This document shows positions 44,560 to 55,347 of a stretch of DNA of 64,000 nucleotides, piece by piece. Source of the DNA: Heterodera schachtii (taxonomy: Eukaryota; Nematoda; Chromadorea; Rhabditida; Heteroderidae); the NCBI GenBank assembly GCA_023374025.1, contig SIJG01000017.1, positions 124,001-188,000 on the forward strand, written 5' to 3'. Each line of letters begins with the position of its first letter. Position 1 is the first letter of the stretch. Both the position numbers and the translations under genes were made by a program. The notes below the pieces were generated by a model. It saw only the letters and a program-made list of their open reading frames with translations, was not told the DNA's origin and ran no database searches.

Positions 44560-46437
44560 TCAAAAATAAATAAATAATAATAATTGAAATCAAATGACGG
44601 GGGACGAAGCAAAAAATATTAAATATCAAAAAAGTAATAAAAAATTATATATATTTTCATTTAATAAAAAAAAATATAATAATAAAAGCCACGTTTTACA
44701 AATTGATTGAATAATATTAAAGAAAAAATAGAAGCAAATATTGGAGAAACACCTAAATAATAATGGAATTATATTATCATAAAACGAAATGAAATTGAAA
44801 TTGAATTGCTGGGATTATCTGGAAAATGAAAAAACATCAGCAACAAAAGTGCTAATTACAATACATGATAATTACATTGACATGAAACCAAATTTAAAAA
44901 ATCGAAATTGAAAATTGCCTTTGCCAATTTGACGTAATTTAATTAAGTCGCGTTTCGATGTGTGCACATTTATGGCAAAAGAATGCTGTGCAAACAAACA
45001 ATTGCTTAGTATTATTTTACGATGCGTATGCTTTTATTTTGTGGCAAAAACTTATTTTTCAATAATTAAAATAGAATGGGCCGGGTCAGCAGGGCATTTT
45101 GCCATTCTGGCCAAAAGCGGGTCCGTGTATTGCCGAGCAAAAAAGCCGGGTTCTTGAATTTATTACTTCCATTACTCAAAATAAAAACCTTTATTCTGAT
45201 TGGAGCCAATAAATTCAATTTTTAATAGAAAATCTAAAAAATAATAAATTTTCTTTGAAAATAAGTTTTTTTTTTAATTTGACAGTGAATTATTAATGGG
45301 TTTTGTCCAAAAATTAACAATTTCGTGCCAACTTTTTTCAAAAATTCCGTCCATTGGCAAAAATCTGGCGTTAAATTTCGTCGCTGCCCATCCGCCCTTA
45401 TTCGTACGAATCGGGGAAAAAATTGGTGAAAAATTTAAGCACCATTTCACCGAACTGTCTTTGATAGCCAACACAATTTGCACGACATATGCGCACTTTT
45501 CCCTTTTGGAGTTCGAAATTCATTGGCAAAAAATGGGGGCAAATGGGCACAGTTAAACGAATTTTTGCAGTTTAAAAATGCGCGATCTCAGTTAACTGAA
45601 CTTAATTGTTGCCGCCAATTGCCAATTCAAATTTAGAAAAATGATAGGATTTATTCTTTTCGGCTCAGAAAGAGAAAGTTAGTTATCAATGCCACCGAAT
45701 CAGTCGCTAGTGCAGCCTAATTAAGGCAGCGACCGTCCGTTAAGGCTCAAATTGGAAGCATATTTAATCATTGACGATAGAGGAAATGAACCCAAAGGAA
45801 AACAACAACACAACCATCTGACCACCTGTGAATTCTAACATGAGTTCTAAAAATTATTTTTAAAGGAATGCCAAAAGAGAAAAATCGATTTATTTATTTA
45901 AAAAAGTTTTTTTTTGACTTTCATAAACATCACTGAATCACAATCATTAGAAGATGGGGTACCAAGAACATTTCCCCAAAAATATTAATTCAAATGTATT
46001 GTTTCTTCTGAAACGGGGTGTTTAGACACCGACCTACCGGGTCGGGTTCCGGGCATTGAATTTCTAAAAATCGGGTCCGTGTTCAGATTCGGGCCCTGAA
46101 AAATTCGGATGTTCGGCCCATACCCGGGCTACTCTAATTTCGAAGTGAAAAATTCCAAAAATTTTCATTTTCCCATTAAATTCTTTTGTAATAATTTGAA
46201 ATAGCCAAAAATGCCCTAATATTTCTTTAAGATGAACAATGATTTATATTTTCAATGGAATATAATTAAATGATTTATTATATCGAAATTCCCTTTTTGT
46301 GTGTGTCTTTTTCCTCCGCTTCTCCTTTTCCTTTTGCTTTTATTCATAAAAGTCTGGCATTGTCAGTCGGGTGGCCTTACCTTTAATTCGTTCCTTTTCA
46401 AATAAATTTTGATTAATTTAATTTATTTTTAATTAGA
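44560..46437. other. Long AT-rich gap with one ambiguous ORF and a repeat end
   Basis: The gap includes the promoter side of the large disordered gene. At 45,274-45,556 both strands are open (minus: PIRTNKGGWAATKFNARFLP; plus: LNFVAAHPPLFVRIGEKIGE) without joined exons. At 46,015-46,135 a GGGTCGGGTTCCGGGC-type word array resembles the MITE ends elsewhere. Confidence 0.4.
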
Positions 46438-48130
46438 TTAATTGCCTTTTTTATGCTTTTCCCTCCTTCGTTCCGCCTTCTTTCTCTCTTTTTCCACATA
46501 TCTCAAATACTTCTCCTCATAATCTGTTTGTATTTCGTCCCCAACATTGTCATTTTCCCGCAGTATTTCCTCCAAATTACTACCGTACTCCGTTCTGCTG
46601 TCCTCCCTTCTCATACTGTGCCTTGCGTTACTCGACGAACTACCGTATTCCGTCCTCGCTCGCCTATCATCTCTACCTTTTGTTTGGGCAATTTGCTTAC
46701 GGTAGTCAGTGTAAAGTTCCTGTACGTCTTCGATGTCCAATTCTCTACCGTACAATTCTTCCATATATTGTTTATACGATATTAGGTCCATCACCGTTAC
46801 GGTGGTTGGGTTGGCCGATTCATTGGGCCCAACATCAGCAGTTGGTGGTTCTTTGTTTTCCTCCTCATTTCTTTGTTCCTCTGCTCTTTCATTAGATGCC
46901 CTTAAGGTCTCTTTTTTCACTTTTCTCCTCTCTAACTGAAAGTTAAATGTTTTATTTTTAATTTCAAAAATATTTAATTTTGAATAAAATTCCAAAATAA
47001 AATTCATAATTTAAATGCTAAATATTTTTAAAATGCTGGGGAAGGGCCTCAGACAGACGGACAATCAATCATATCTGCCCACAGTTTCTTCTTCCGCTGT
47101 GGCTTTTCCTTCTCTGAAATGCCCGCTACCGTACCGCGTAGAGTGTGCTGAGATACAGTAAGACAGCCGTTCCGAATATTGTCACGGGTTGGTCAAAGTA
47201 TTGGAGGTACTTCTCAAGCGTCCTTTTCAGTGATGTCAGCCCAAAATACGAAACACCCAGCGACAAGCCCAACACGACCATATGCTTTACCATCTCCGAG
47301 TTGCGCTTGCGGCGTCGGGGGCGAACAGTCAATGAGTTGGCCCCTAATAGGGAACGTTAGGCAAAAATGTTATTAAAATGCCATTTTTGGGTATTTAATT
47401 TGAATTGTGCCGTGCTTTTCCCGTGCGTTCCGATCAGTTTTTGCCCACTGCAATCGTTTATTGTTCCGACCTTTTAATTTTCTGATCGCTTCCCAATCAT
47501 TCGCACCACCAAACATAATGACCCACAGTTTCATGGTCATTTCCACAAAATCAGCACAATTTGGCGTGCCGTCCTTTTTCAAATATTCTCTGATCACTTC
47601 TCGCTGAATTCCCTCCTCCAAATCGGCCGAAAGAAAAGATAAAATACGAGCAAAAGCATTGTAAATGCGGTGATCAGTGGCCGATTTGATTTTCAAATTA
47701 AAATTGACACTTTTTGGCGGTTTAATTAATTTTGTAATAAATTTCTTTGTCACTCCATTTAAAATTTGAGCCTGAGTTTTTTTAATGAATGAAAAATTGT
47801 TTGAAATTCATTCTGAAGAAATTTTGTAGAATGGAGAAAATTTAGATTTGGTACAGATGATTTCTTCATTATTTTGAATTTATTTTGATTATTTTCCTTG
47901 AAACAAATTCCCCTAACTATGAGCATTTTAATAAAAATTTTTATTTTTTAATTTTTCACCGTTTTTCCATTTTTGGCCTGTGCAATTCCTTCCGCTTCCT
48001 TCCTCAACTCTTCGTCAAATTGTTCAGCGTTTTCGCATGCTCTGCTGCACTTTTTCTCATTGCATTTGTGGCTTCGGTATTCGATGGCCAAAAGCGCAAA
48101 TAAATTCCCGAAAACATTTCTAAATGCCAT
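46438..48130 (-). CDS. Membrane protein with charged C-terminus, unrecognised (383 aa)
   Basis: Four exons join in phase: 47960-48130, 47471-47744, 47135-47343 and 46438-46935. The N-terminus MAFRNVFGNLFALLAIEYRS is hydrophobic (weak signal or anchor) and is followed by a Cys-containing segment. A soluble region comes next (YNAFARILSFLSADLEEGIQ, NCADFVEMTMKLWVIMFGGA). Exon 3 has a basic patch (VRPRRRKRNSE) and two membrane segments (MVVLGLSLGVSYFGLTSL and VTIFGTAVLLYLSTLYA). The C-terminal 165 residues are highly charged, with RTEYGS twice and a Lys/Arg-rich end. I do not recognise the family. Clean phases across three introns support the model. Confidence 0.65.
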
Positions 48131-48234
48131 TCTTTTTAATTTTTTTTAATTTTAAAAACAATTTACGATGGATTTGTCGCCCATTTCTCTTGCAATATCA
48201 CTTAAAAATCAAGTTTTTATTTTCTAAATTAAAC

Positions 48235-48570
48235 TAGAGTTACACGGGACCTGGACCGGGACGAGACGGAAATCCCCGGTCCTCCGAGCTCCCAAAAAAT
48301 TAATTGAATTATTGAAAACCTTTGATTATTATTAAAGAATATTTTTAGTTTTTTTTTTGCTTGTTTTTGAAAGAAAAATTTAATTTTATAGATTATTTAA
48401 AAAATAATTAATTATTTGATTTTATACTTGAAAATAATTAATTATTTGATTTTTTTTCTTGGAAAATTCCCGGTTGCTTCCCTGTCTCGGATGAAAATCG
48501 AGGTCCCGGTCCCGGCTTCTCAGGTCACGGCAAGTCCCAGTTTTGCAAAAATTCCCAGTCCCATAATTTA
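48235..48570. repeat. GGACC-word MITE-like repeat
   Basis: The stretch starts TAGAGTTACACGGGACCTGG and ends with GGTCCCGGTCCCGG and TCCCAGTCCC words; the AT-rich middle contains a 22-bp direct repeat (AAAATAATTAATTATTTGAT). The opening matches 31,226. Confidence 0.55.
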
Positions 48571-49065
48571 AACGATACCTTCCAAAAGTTGAAGCTTTGG
48601 CTCCAAAATGTCACTGAGATTTAAAAAGGGAACGGAAACGACGAAACATTGGAAATTCAGAAGAGAAAATGGGGCAAAAAAGGCGAAAAATGAATAATAG
48701 AAGTGAAAGCACATTTATTTCATTGGACGAAAGAAAGTCAAAAAAGGAAAAGTGAAATAAGCAATTAATTAATTAATTAATTAATTAATTGTAATTTAAG
48801 TTAATGCTTTTGAAAGATGGCATAAAAATAAAATAAATAATAATAAATTGCTAAATTAATATTTAAAAAATGAAGAGATTTATATTCGGTTTATGTCACT
48901 TACTTCTTCCGGCTTTGCTGTTGTTTTTGTTGATGGAAAAGTCAGTGACATTTCGCATCACTAATTTCCTGTCAAAATATATTCATTTCTTAAATTATTT
49001 ATTAGACTAATATGTCACTAATTGCCTTTGATTTTTCTAACCAATTTTTTAATGCACAAAAATAC
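48571..49065. other. AT-rich intergenic with TTAA repeat
   Basis: (AATT)n lies at about 48,764-48,791; otherwise no feature was recognised. Confidence 0.4.
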
Positions 49066-50860
49066 CGTGCTGGGTCGTTTCCTAAAAACCGCCACCATGG
49101 GCGTTTCCTAAATCCGCCAGGGCGTTTCCTAAAAACCGCCACCATGGGCGTTTCCTAAATCCGCCAGGGCGTTTCCTAAAAACCGCCACCATGGGCGTTT
49201 CCTAAATCCGCCAGGGCGTTTCCTAAAAACCGCCACCATGGGCGTTTCCTAAATCCGCCAGGGCGTTTCCTAAAAACCGCCACCATGGGCGTTTCCTAAA
49301 TCCGCCAGGGCGTTTCCTAAAAACCGCCACAATGGGCGTTTCCTAAATCCGCCAGGGCGTTTCCTAAAAACCGCCACCATGGGCGTTTCCTAAATCCGCC
49401 AGGGCGTTTCCTAAAAACCGCCACCATGGGCGTTTCCTAAATCCGCCAGGTCGTTTCCTAAAAACCGCCACCATGGGCGTTTCCTAAATCCGCCAGGGCG
49501 TTTCCTAAAAACCGCCACCATGGGCGTTTCCTAAATCCGCCAGGGCGTTTCCTAAAAACCGCCACCATGGGCGTTTCCTAAATCCGCCAGGGCGTTTCCT
49601 AAAAACCGCCACCATGGGCGTTTCCTAAATCCGCCAGGGCGTTTCCTAAAAACCGCCACCATGGGCGTTTCCTAAATCCGCCAGGGCGTTTCCTAAAAAC
49701 CGCCACCATGGGCGTTTCCTAAATCCGCCAGGGCGTTTCCTAAAAACCGCCAAGTGGGCGTTTCTAAAAACCGCCAAGTGGGCGTTTCCTAAAAAACCGC
49801 CACCATGGGCGTTTCCTAAATCCGCCAGGGCGTTTCCTAAAAACCGCCACCATGGGCGTTTCCTAAATCCGCCAGGTCGTTTCCTAAAAACCGCCACCAT
49901 GGGCGTTTCCTAAATCCGCCAGGGCGTTTCCTAAAAACCGCCACCATGGGCGTTTCCTAAATCCGCCAGGGCGTTTCCTAAAAACCGCCAAGTGGGCGTT
50001 TTCTAAAAACCGCCAAGTGGGCGTTTCCTAAAAACCGCCACCATGGGCGTTTCCTAAATCCGCCAGGGCGTTTCCTAAAAACCGCCAAGTGGTAGGAAAA
50101 CAAAAAAATGTAAGACATAAAAATTCGTATCTTGGCCCAATTTCAACCAAGTTAATAATTCTTGGTATCAATCAATAGCTTTAAGTGTTGTCTATCAGAA
50201 TATTAATTTAGAAAATTTTTATATGAAATTATAAAAAAGTTATGGTCCAGAATTTTCAACAAGTTCTGAGTCAAATTATTTTACCAGAACTTTTTTAAAA
50301 CTCGATGAAATTTTTTGAAATTTTAATCATAAATAGAGAATTCTTAGTACTATCGAATATATAAATTCATTTTGACTTAATTGCATTTTAATGACTTGAA
50401 AAATTTAAATGTTTATAATTACATTTGCATGACCATGGCAAAAAAACATAGCCTGTTCAATGCTTTATAACATTTTTCAGAAGCAAATAGATTAAATTTT
50501 CTTTTTATAATTTCAAGTCCACTAATTAATCTATTTACCTTTAAAATTTCAAAAAGTTTCATTGTGTTTTAAAAAAGTTCTGGACAAAAAATTCCGACTT
50601 AAGATTTTGTACAATTTAATAACCATAACTTTCTTTTTATACAATTTAAAAAATTTTTGAAAATTAATATCTTGTAGAGAACACCTTCAGCTATTGAATA
50701 ATACCATGAAATTTTAATTTCGTTGAAATTGAACAAAGTTATGAATTTATATATTATACATTTTTTGTTTTCCTACCAGATGGCGGTTTTTAGGAAACGC
50801 CCATTTGGCGGTTTTTAGGAAACGCCCAATGTGGCGGTTTTTAGGAAACGACCTAGCACC
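49066..50860. mobile_element. Mutator-like foldback element with satellite-like ends, core family copy 4
   Basis: The left end is CGTGCTGGGTCGTTTCCTAA and the right end is TTAGGAAACGACCTAGCACC. Both are flanked by the 9-bp duplication CAAAAATAC (49,057-49,065 and 50,861-50,869), the size made by Mutator-like transposases. The left terminal repeat is expanded into a tandem array of about 1 kb; the right end has only three copies of GGCGGTTTTTAGGAAACG. The inner 650 bp folds back and matches the core of the element at 37,226. Confidence 0.85.
49078..50095. repeat. 48-bp tandem array, about 21 units
   Basis: The unit combines GGGCGTTTCCTAAAAACCGCC, ACCATGG and GCGTTTCCTAAATCCGCCAG. Units are nearly identical, with rare single-base changes. 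Shorter variant units containing CCGCCAAGTGGGCG occur at about 49,745-49,795 and 49,985-50,035. The repeat is open on the minus strand because 48 is divisible by 3. Confidence 0.95.
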
Positions 50861-50869
50861 CAAAAATAC

Positions 50870-51748
50870 TTTTTCTTTTATTTTGGCATTAAGAGTAGTT
50901 TTCCCAAGTTGCCCTATTTCTAAGATTTCCCTATTTGACACATTTATTTTTTATTAATTATTTTTTAAATTCTAAATATGGCTTCTTTTAACGGAATTGA
51001 GCAGGAATTTTAATGTTGGAAATTGATATTTAAAAGATAATAATATCTAAATGATATTGCAAAATGCTTAATTTATTGTTAAATAATAATGAATCATTAA
51101 ATTTAAAAATGTAATATCTTATAGACTCATAACATTTCTAGTTACTTTATAATTCAATTAATTAAACATCTCAATAAATTATTATTTAATTCTTTTAAAA
51201 TAATTATTTCATAATTTTTATAAAAATTATTAATTCACTTTTTAGCGACTTAAATTAATTTTCACATGATTACAAATAAATCTGGATGTTTTAAAAATAA
51301 ATTTGCCTATGGATTAGTTACTGACGGATTGTCCACTGACGGATTGTCCGGGAGCCATTTTTTCTAATTGTTAATGAATTTAAGAAAGTAAATTTATTAA
51401 TAATTTAAATTTTAAATACTTTTTTCTGACAGTTAAGCAATAAACTATTTAAATACTCTCGATAGCACTTACATTTCTTTATTAATCCATAAAATTCAAA
51501 AAAAATTTGTAAACAAAAAATTATAAAATAAATAAGCTACAAAGTTATGGTCACACTTTTAAAATTTTGACCTTTTGATTTTTTGCAAATTTTTTGAAAT
51601 TATTTATGTTGAAAGAAAAGACAAAGTTTTTCGATTATACCTATGAATGTGAAATTTGGTTGACTTTATCCAATTTTGTGATTTTACTTTTTCACGGATT
51701 TTAAGAAACGACTTCGCACCGTCGGCTAATATTACCTTTTTAGCAGAA
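50870..51748. repeat. AT-rich region with a partial CCGGACAATCC-family MITE
   Basis: About 51,120-51,345 matches the inner and right part of the element at 20,494-20,798 and ends in two tandem CTGACGGATTGTCC words. Nothing else was recognised. Confidence 0.5.
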
Positions 51749-52096
51749 CCGGACAATTGGCAGTGGACATTACGACAGTGAGTGAATTTTTTTACTATTA
51801 TAAATGGCTTTAGCAGCAATAAAAAAATATTTTTTAAGAATATTTAGGTAAATTGAATTTTCTTAAGTCTGATCAGGCACTAGAATAGGTAATTAATTCT
51901 TCTAAAACCAAGATAAATTATGTTTAAAAAAAATGAAATTTATTAATGTTTATTAATGAGCCGGGAGTTTACAAATTGATTAATTGGATTGGAAGAATTG
52001 CCAAATGGCCTAAGAAAATATTTTGGCATTGCTAAAGCCATTTATAATATTAAAAAATTCACTTACTGTCGTAATGTCCACTGTACAAATGTCCGG
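51749..52096. mobile_element. MITE with CCGGACA ends and long inverted arms
   Basis: The left arm is CCGGACAATTGGCAGTGGAC, ATTACGACAGTGAGTGAAT, AAATGGCTTTAGCA. The right arm is TGCTAAAGCCATTTATAAT, ATTCACTTACTGTCGTAATG, TCCACTGTACAAATGTCCGG. The arms are inverted over about 75 bp. A run of G follows the right end. Confidence 0.8.
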
Positions 52097-52493
52097 TCAC
52101 GAGGTGGGGGGGGGGGGGGGGAAGAGGAAAATGATTGAAAATTTGAACAAAGTTCTTAATAAAATTCACCAAAAATCTCAAAAATTTTCACCGCCGGCCC
52201 ACAAAATTCTCTAAAATTTCAAAAATTTCACTTAAAATTGCCAATTTTCGATGCTAATTTGGTCATTTCAAATTCCACTCAAACTTTCAAAAAAATTTCC
52301 CGACCTCGGGCCCACTCCCTCTGTTCTCCAAAGGTTTTCTGAGAAAAGTGCGCCGCAAAAAAAAAGCCGATTGAAAAGAAAAAAAGTTCAACGATTTACA
52401 TGCAGGACCACCCTTCGTAAAATTTTGTCGTCGACCCCCCCCCCCCCCCCCCCCCCTTCCCCATAGCTTTGGCGTTCTGCTATTGTATAATGC

Positions 52494-52579
52494 TGAGGTA
52501 GAGAAGAAGAAGCTTTCCCGAGAGGGAGATTAATGGATCAATTAATTTCCCTCTCGTGGAAAGCTTCTTCTCTATCTCA
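52494..52579 (+). ncRNA. miRNA-like hairpin with let-7 family seed
   Basis: The 5' arm TGAGGTAGAGAAGAAGAAGC continues TTTCCCGAGAGGGAGATTAAT. After a short loop (GGATC) the 3' arm AATTAATTTCCCTCTCGTGG, AAAGCTTCTTCTCTATCTCA is almost fully complementary, with a three-base bulge, a one-base bulge and few mismatches over about 38 pairs. The 5' arm begins with TGAGGTAG, the let-7 family seed. Size, loop and bulges fit a pre-miRNA. The rest of the arm differs from let-7, and a young foldback element is the main alternative. Confidence 0.5.
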
Positions 52580-52885
52580 ATGCTATGTATATGCAAATAT
52601 AGAAAAAGGATGGCATTTACGTCAAACAATGATCGATGAATCGCCATTTCTTGTAAATTTTATTGACTTTATCCAATATCCACGTTCTTTTCCACCCCCT
52701 CTTCTGCTTCACTTCCATTTTTTTCTTCTTTTTCTTTGCTATAAATTTCGATTTGCACAATTTCAATTATTCATTTATGCAAATATTTTATTTATTTTAT
52801 TTCCCCTTTTCATTTTAGCATTATGCTTTTCCTCCTCCCCTCCGTTTGCCTTTTTGTTGGACTTTTTCTGCCCGTCCATCCCACA

Positions 52886-53339
52886 GATTCTGCCCCAAAG
52901 TTCGGCCAGTAGCAGCGGACAATCATCATCGCCAAATGTTGAAAAATTGTAGGAAAATAAATAATATGAATAATAATTAATTTCCATTAAAAATTCACAC
53001 ATTTTATGTCCATCGAGGCGGATGCCGTCACATTTGTCCAGGCTTTTGACCACCTTTCCCGTTCAATTCCAACCAAAAGTGCCAACACACCGGTGGGCTA
53101 TCAGAAGGAAGCAAACAAAATCGATCTGATTTTCAAAATGGCTGCTAATAAGAAACTGACAAAGGTGAGCAAATTAAATGAAATCAATCAATTAATTAAC
53201 TAATTAGTCTGAATTTTAAGACCCTTTCGTTAAATATATGCGCGAACTTCAACAAAAAATTGACAAATTGAACATGTATTTGTCAAAAGCGAGACACATT
53301 GCCAGCATTGAAATTGACCAAGCGGGCGTTAGATTTAAT
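52886..53339 (+). pseudogene. Coding segments that do not join cleanly
   Basis: Three plus-strand stretches look coding: 52,886-52,942 (ILPQSSASSSGQSSSPNVEK), 53,006-53,164 (ADAVTFVQAFDHLSRSIPTK, ANKIDLIFKMAANKKLTK) and 53,221-53,339 (PFVKYMRELQQKIDKLNMYL, ARHIASIEIDQAGVRF). Acceptors and donors are present, but the phases disagree at both joins. They may be 5' exons of the histidine phosphatase gene 2 kb downstream, separated by a hAT-like insertion, or decayed exons. Confidence 0.35.
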
Positions 53340-53607
53340 GTACGAAAGTAAAAATAAAATAACGTAAAGTACGAAAATAAGGATTGAAATGGCAGCAAAT
53401 TTCAGCGATTAATACTTTAATGGGCAAGCAAATATAATAATAGCTTCGTTAAAATTTCTTCACCGTTGGAAAAATTCACACGGAAAAATAATCATAAATT
53501 ATAATAAAAAGATTTTTAAAATCCGATGTTTATTAATAATTATACGATTTTTAGGTTAAGCCAAATCAGTATTGAGACAAAATATTTTTTTAAATCACAA
53601 TTTTTGT

Positions 53608-54872
53608 TAGGGTTCGAGCCCCGCCCCCGTCACCCCCGCCCCCGCCGGGGGCGGGACAGGTTTTTTGGGCTCACCCCCGTCCCCGCCCCCGTGACTCAGA
53701 CCCCCGCATCCCCCGCCCCCGCGACCTTCACCCCCACGGGGGCGCGGGGGTGAAAATACACCCCCTAAGAATGGCATATTCGTGGGATATAAGGCAAAAA
53801 TTTATACAATTTTGAATTTTTTTAACCATCTTGAGAAATTTTTATGAAATAAAGTAAACTTTGCTTATATTTTTCAACACGGTTGACGTTTTCCATTAAT
53901 TAATTTTTTTTCTGATTAATACATGGTTTCTTTATGTTCTTGTTTCTAAGAAATGTTCTGATTTGGGGGTAATGCCTTATTTTCATCTAAAAAGAGGAAA
54001 ATTTCTGAAAAATTTGGCTAAGTTCTAACAAAATTCATATAATTTCTTAAAATTTTCCCCCGGCGGCGCCTATCGGCACCGCCGGCCCCCAAAATTCTTA
54101 TCTTTTTTTCTTAAAAATTAGCCCAAGATCGAAAATTTTGCTTGTTTTTTGTACAAAATTTGTTAACAAATTGCATTCAAATTTTCAAAAAATTTCCCCG
54201 GCGGCGCCTGTCGGCAACGCCGGACCTCTCCCCTCGCACATTCATCAAGTTTTTTGGAAAAATGTGCCGCAAGAAAAATTTTTTAAAAATCTGTCATGAT
54301 TAGGGCTGCTAATTTTATGTAAATACATATTTTTTTCCTGGCTTCTCCATAGCCTAATTAGTAGGAAAAACACTTTCTTTTTTGTGTTTGCAAACAAAAG
54401 TTTGGACTTTTATTTACATATTTTAGTACATATTTGGAGATTTTTGTACATATTTTATACATATTTTAGCATTTTTTATACATATTTTATTTACATATTT
54501 TGCAAATTTGAATATCTGTTAGAAATAAATTTAAAATTCGCTCCTATCGGCACGCCGGCCCCCAAAAAACCTTTTTTTCTTAAAAAATTACCCAAAAATC
54601 CTAAATTTGGTTATTTTTAGTCAAAATCTGTGCAATTTATGTCAAAATAAATAGTATCGAGGCGATCAACGAATAAAGGAATGTGGAGCCAAAGAAATCA
54701 TTCATAAAAAAAATTTTTTGTGAGATTTTTGGAGCTAATTCAAAGCAAACCCCCGCCCCCGCCCCCGCGGGGGCGGAATTATCGTGCCCCCGCCACCGCC
54801 CCCGCGACTCTGACCCCCGCCAATCCCCGCCCCCGCGAAAAGCCACCCCCCGCCCACGGGGCTCGAACCCTA
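53608..54872. mobile_element. hAT-like element with CCCCGCC-word ends and 8-bp target duplication
   Basis: The element starts TAGGGTTCGAGCCCCGCC and ends GGGGCTCGAACCCTA. It is flanked by ATTTTTGT on both sides (53,600-53,607 and 54,873-54,880). Each end is an array of CCCCCGCCCC-type words of about 140 bp. The 1-kb AT-rich middle contains GGCGGCGCC palindromes and TACATATTTT repeats, and no transposase. Confidence 0.85.
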
Positions 54873-55347
54873 ATTTTTGTCAAAAAAATAAATTTTGGAA
54901 ATCGTATCCCTAATTATTCAATTAATTAACGCAACAGAGATAAAAACACAAAATTCAAGTACGCGAAAAAATGCGAAAGAATGGTAAATCTTTAATTCAG
55001 AAGGTCATATTTTCCGCCAGGTTGGATTTTTCCAATATTTTTTTTCGTTTCCACTGGTCATTTCTCATTTCGCTGCATGTGCAGATTTTTACGGCGCGCT
55101 TTTTTCAAAAAACTGTGGCGACAGAGAGAGGGGTGTCCGGCGGTGCCGGGAAAATTTATTTAATTTGAAGCAATTTGTTAACAGATTTTTCCCCAAAAAG
55201 ACAAATTTTCGAGTTTAAGCAAGTTTTTTTTAGAAATTAGCCGGCGGTGACAATAGGCGCCGCAATTTTCAAGTACAATCTTGAAAATAAGCAAATTTCA
55301 AATTTCCCGCATGAATCCAATTTTCAAGTACGTACTTGCCATTCAAG

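Noticed and set aside
49646..49900. 84-codon minus-strand ORF made of repeated residues
   Set aside because: It is open only because the repeat unit is 48 bp, a multiple of three; there is no start context, splice site or protein similarity.
49078..50095. GCCACCATGG, a Kozak-like start context, in every 48-bp unit
   Set aside because: It is part of a tandem array in a transposon end; the plus frame after ATG stops within a few codons and nothing suggests translation.
49078..50095. CRISPR-like array from regularly spaced repeats
   Set aside because: Units are contiguous with no variable spacers, and the context is eukaryotic with a 9-bp target duplication.
52437..52456. Runs of C or G (also near 20,475, 20,805, 25,585 and 52,107) as functional motifs
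   Set aside because: They are homopolymers of uncertain length beside transposon ends; they are more likely slippage than a signal.
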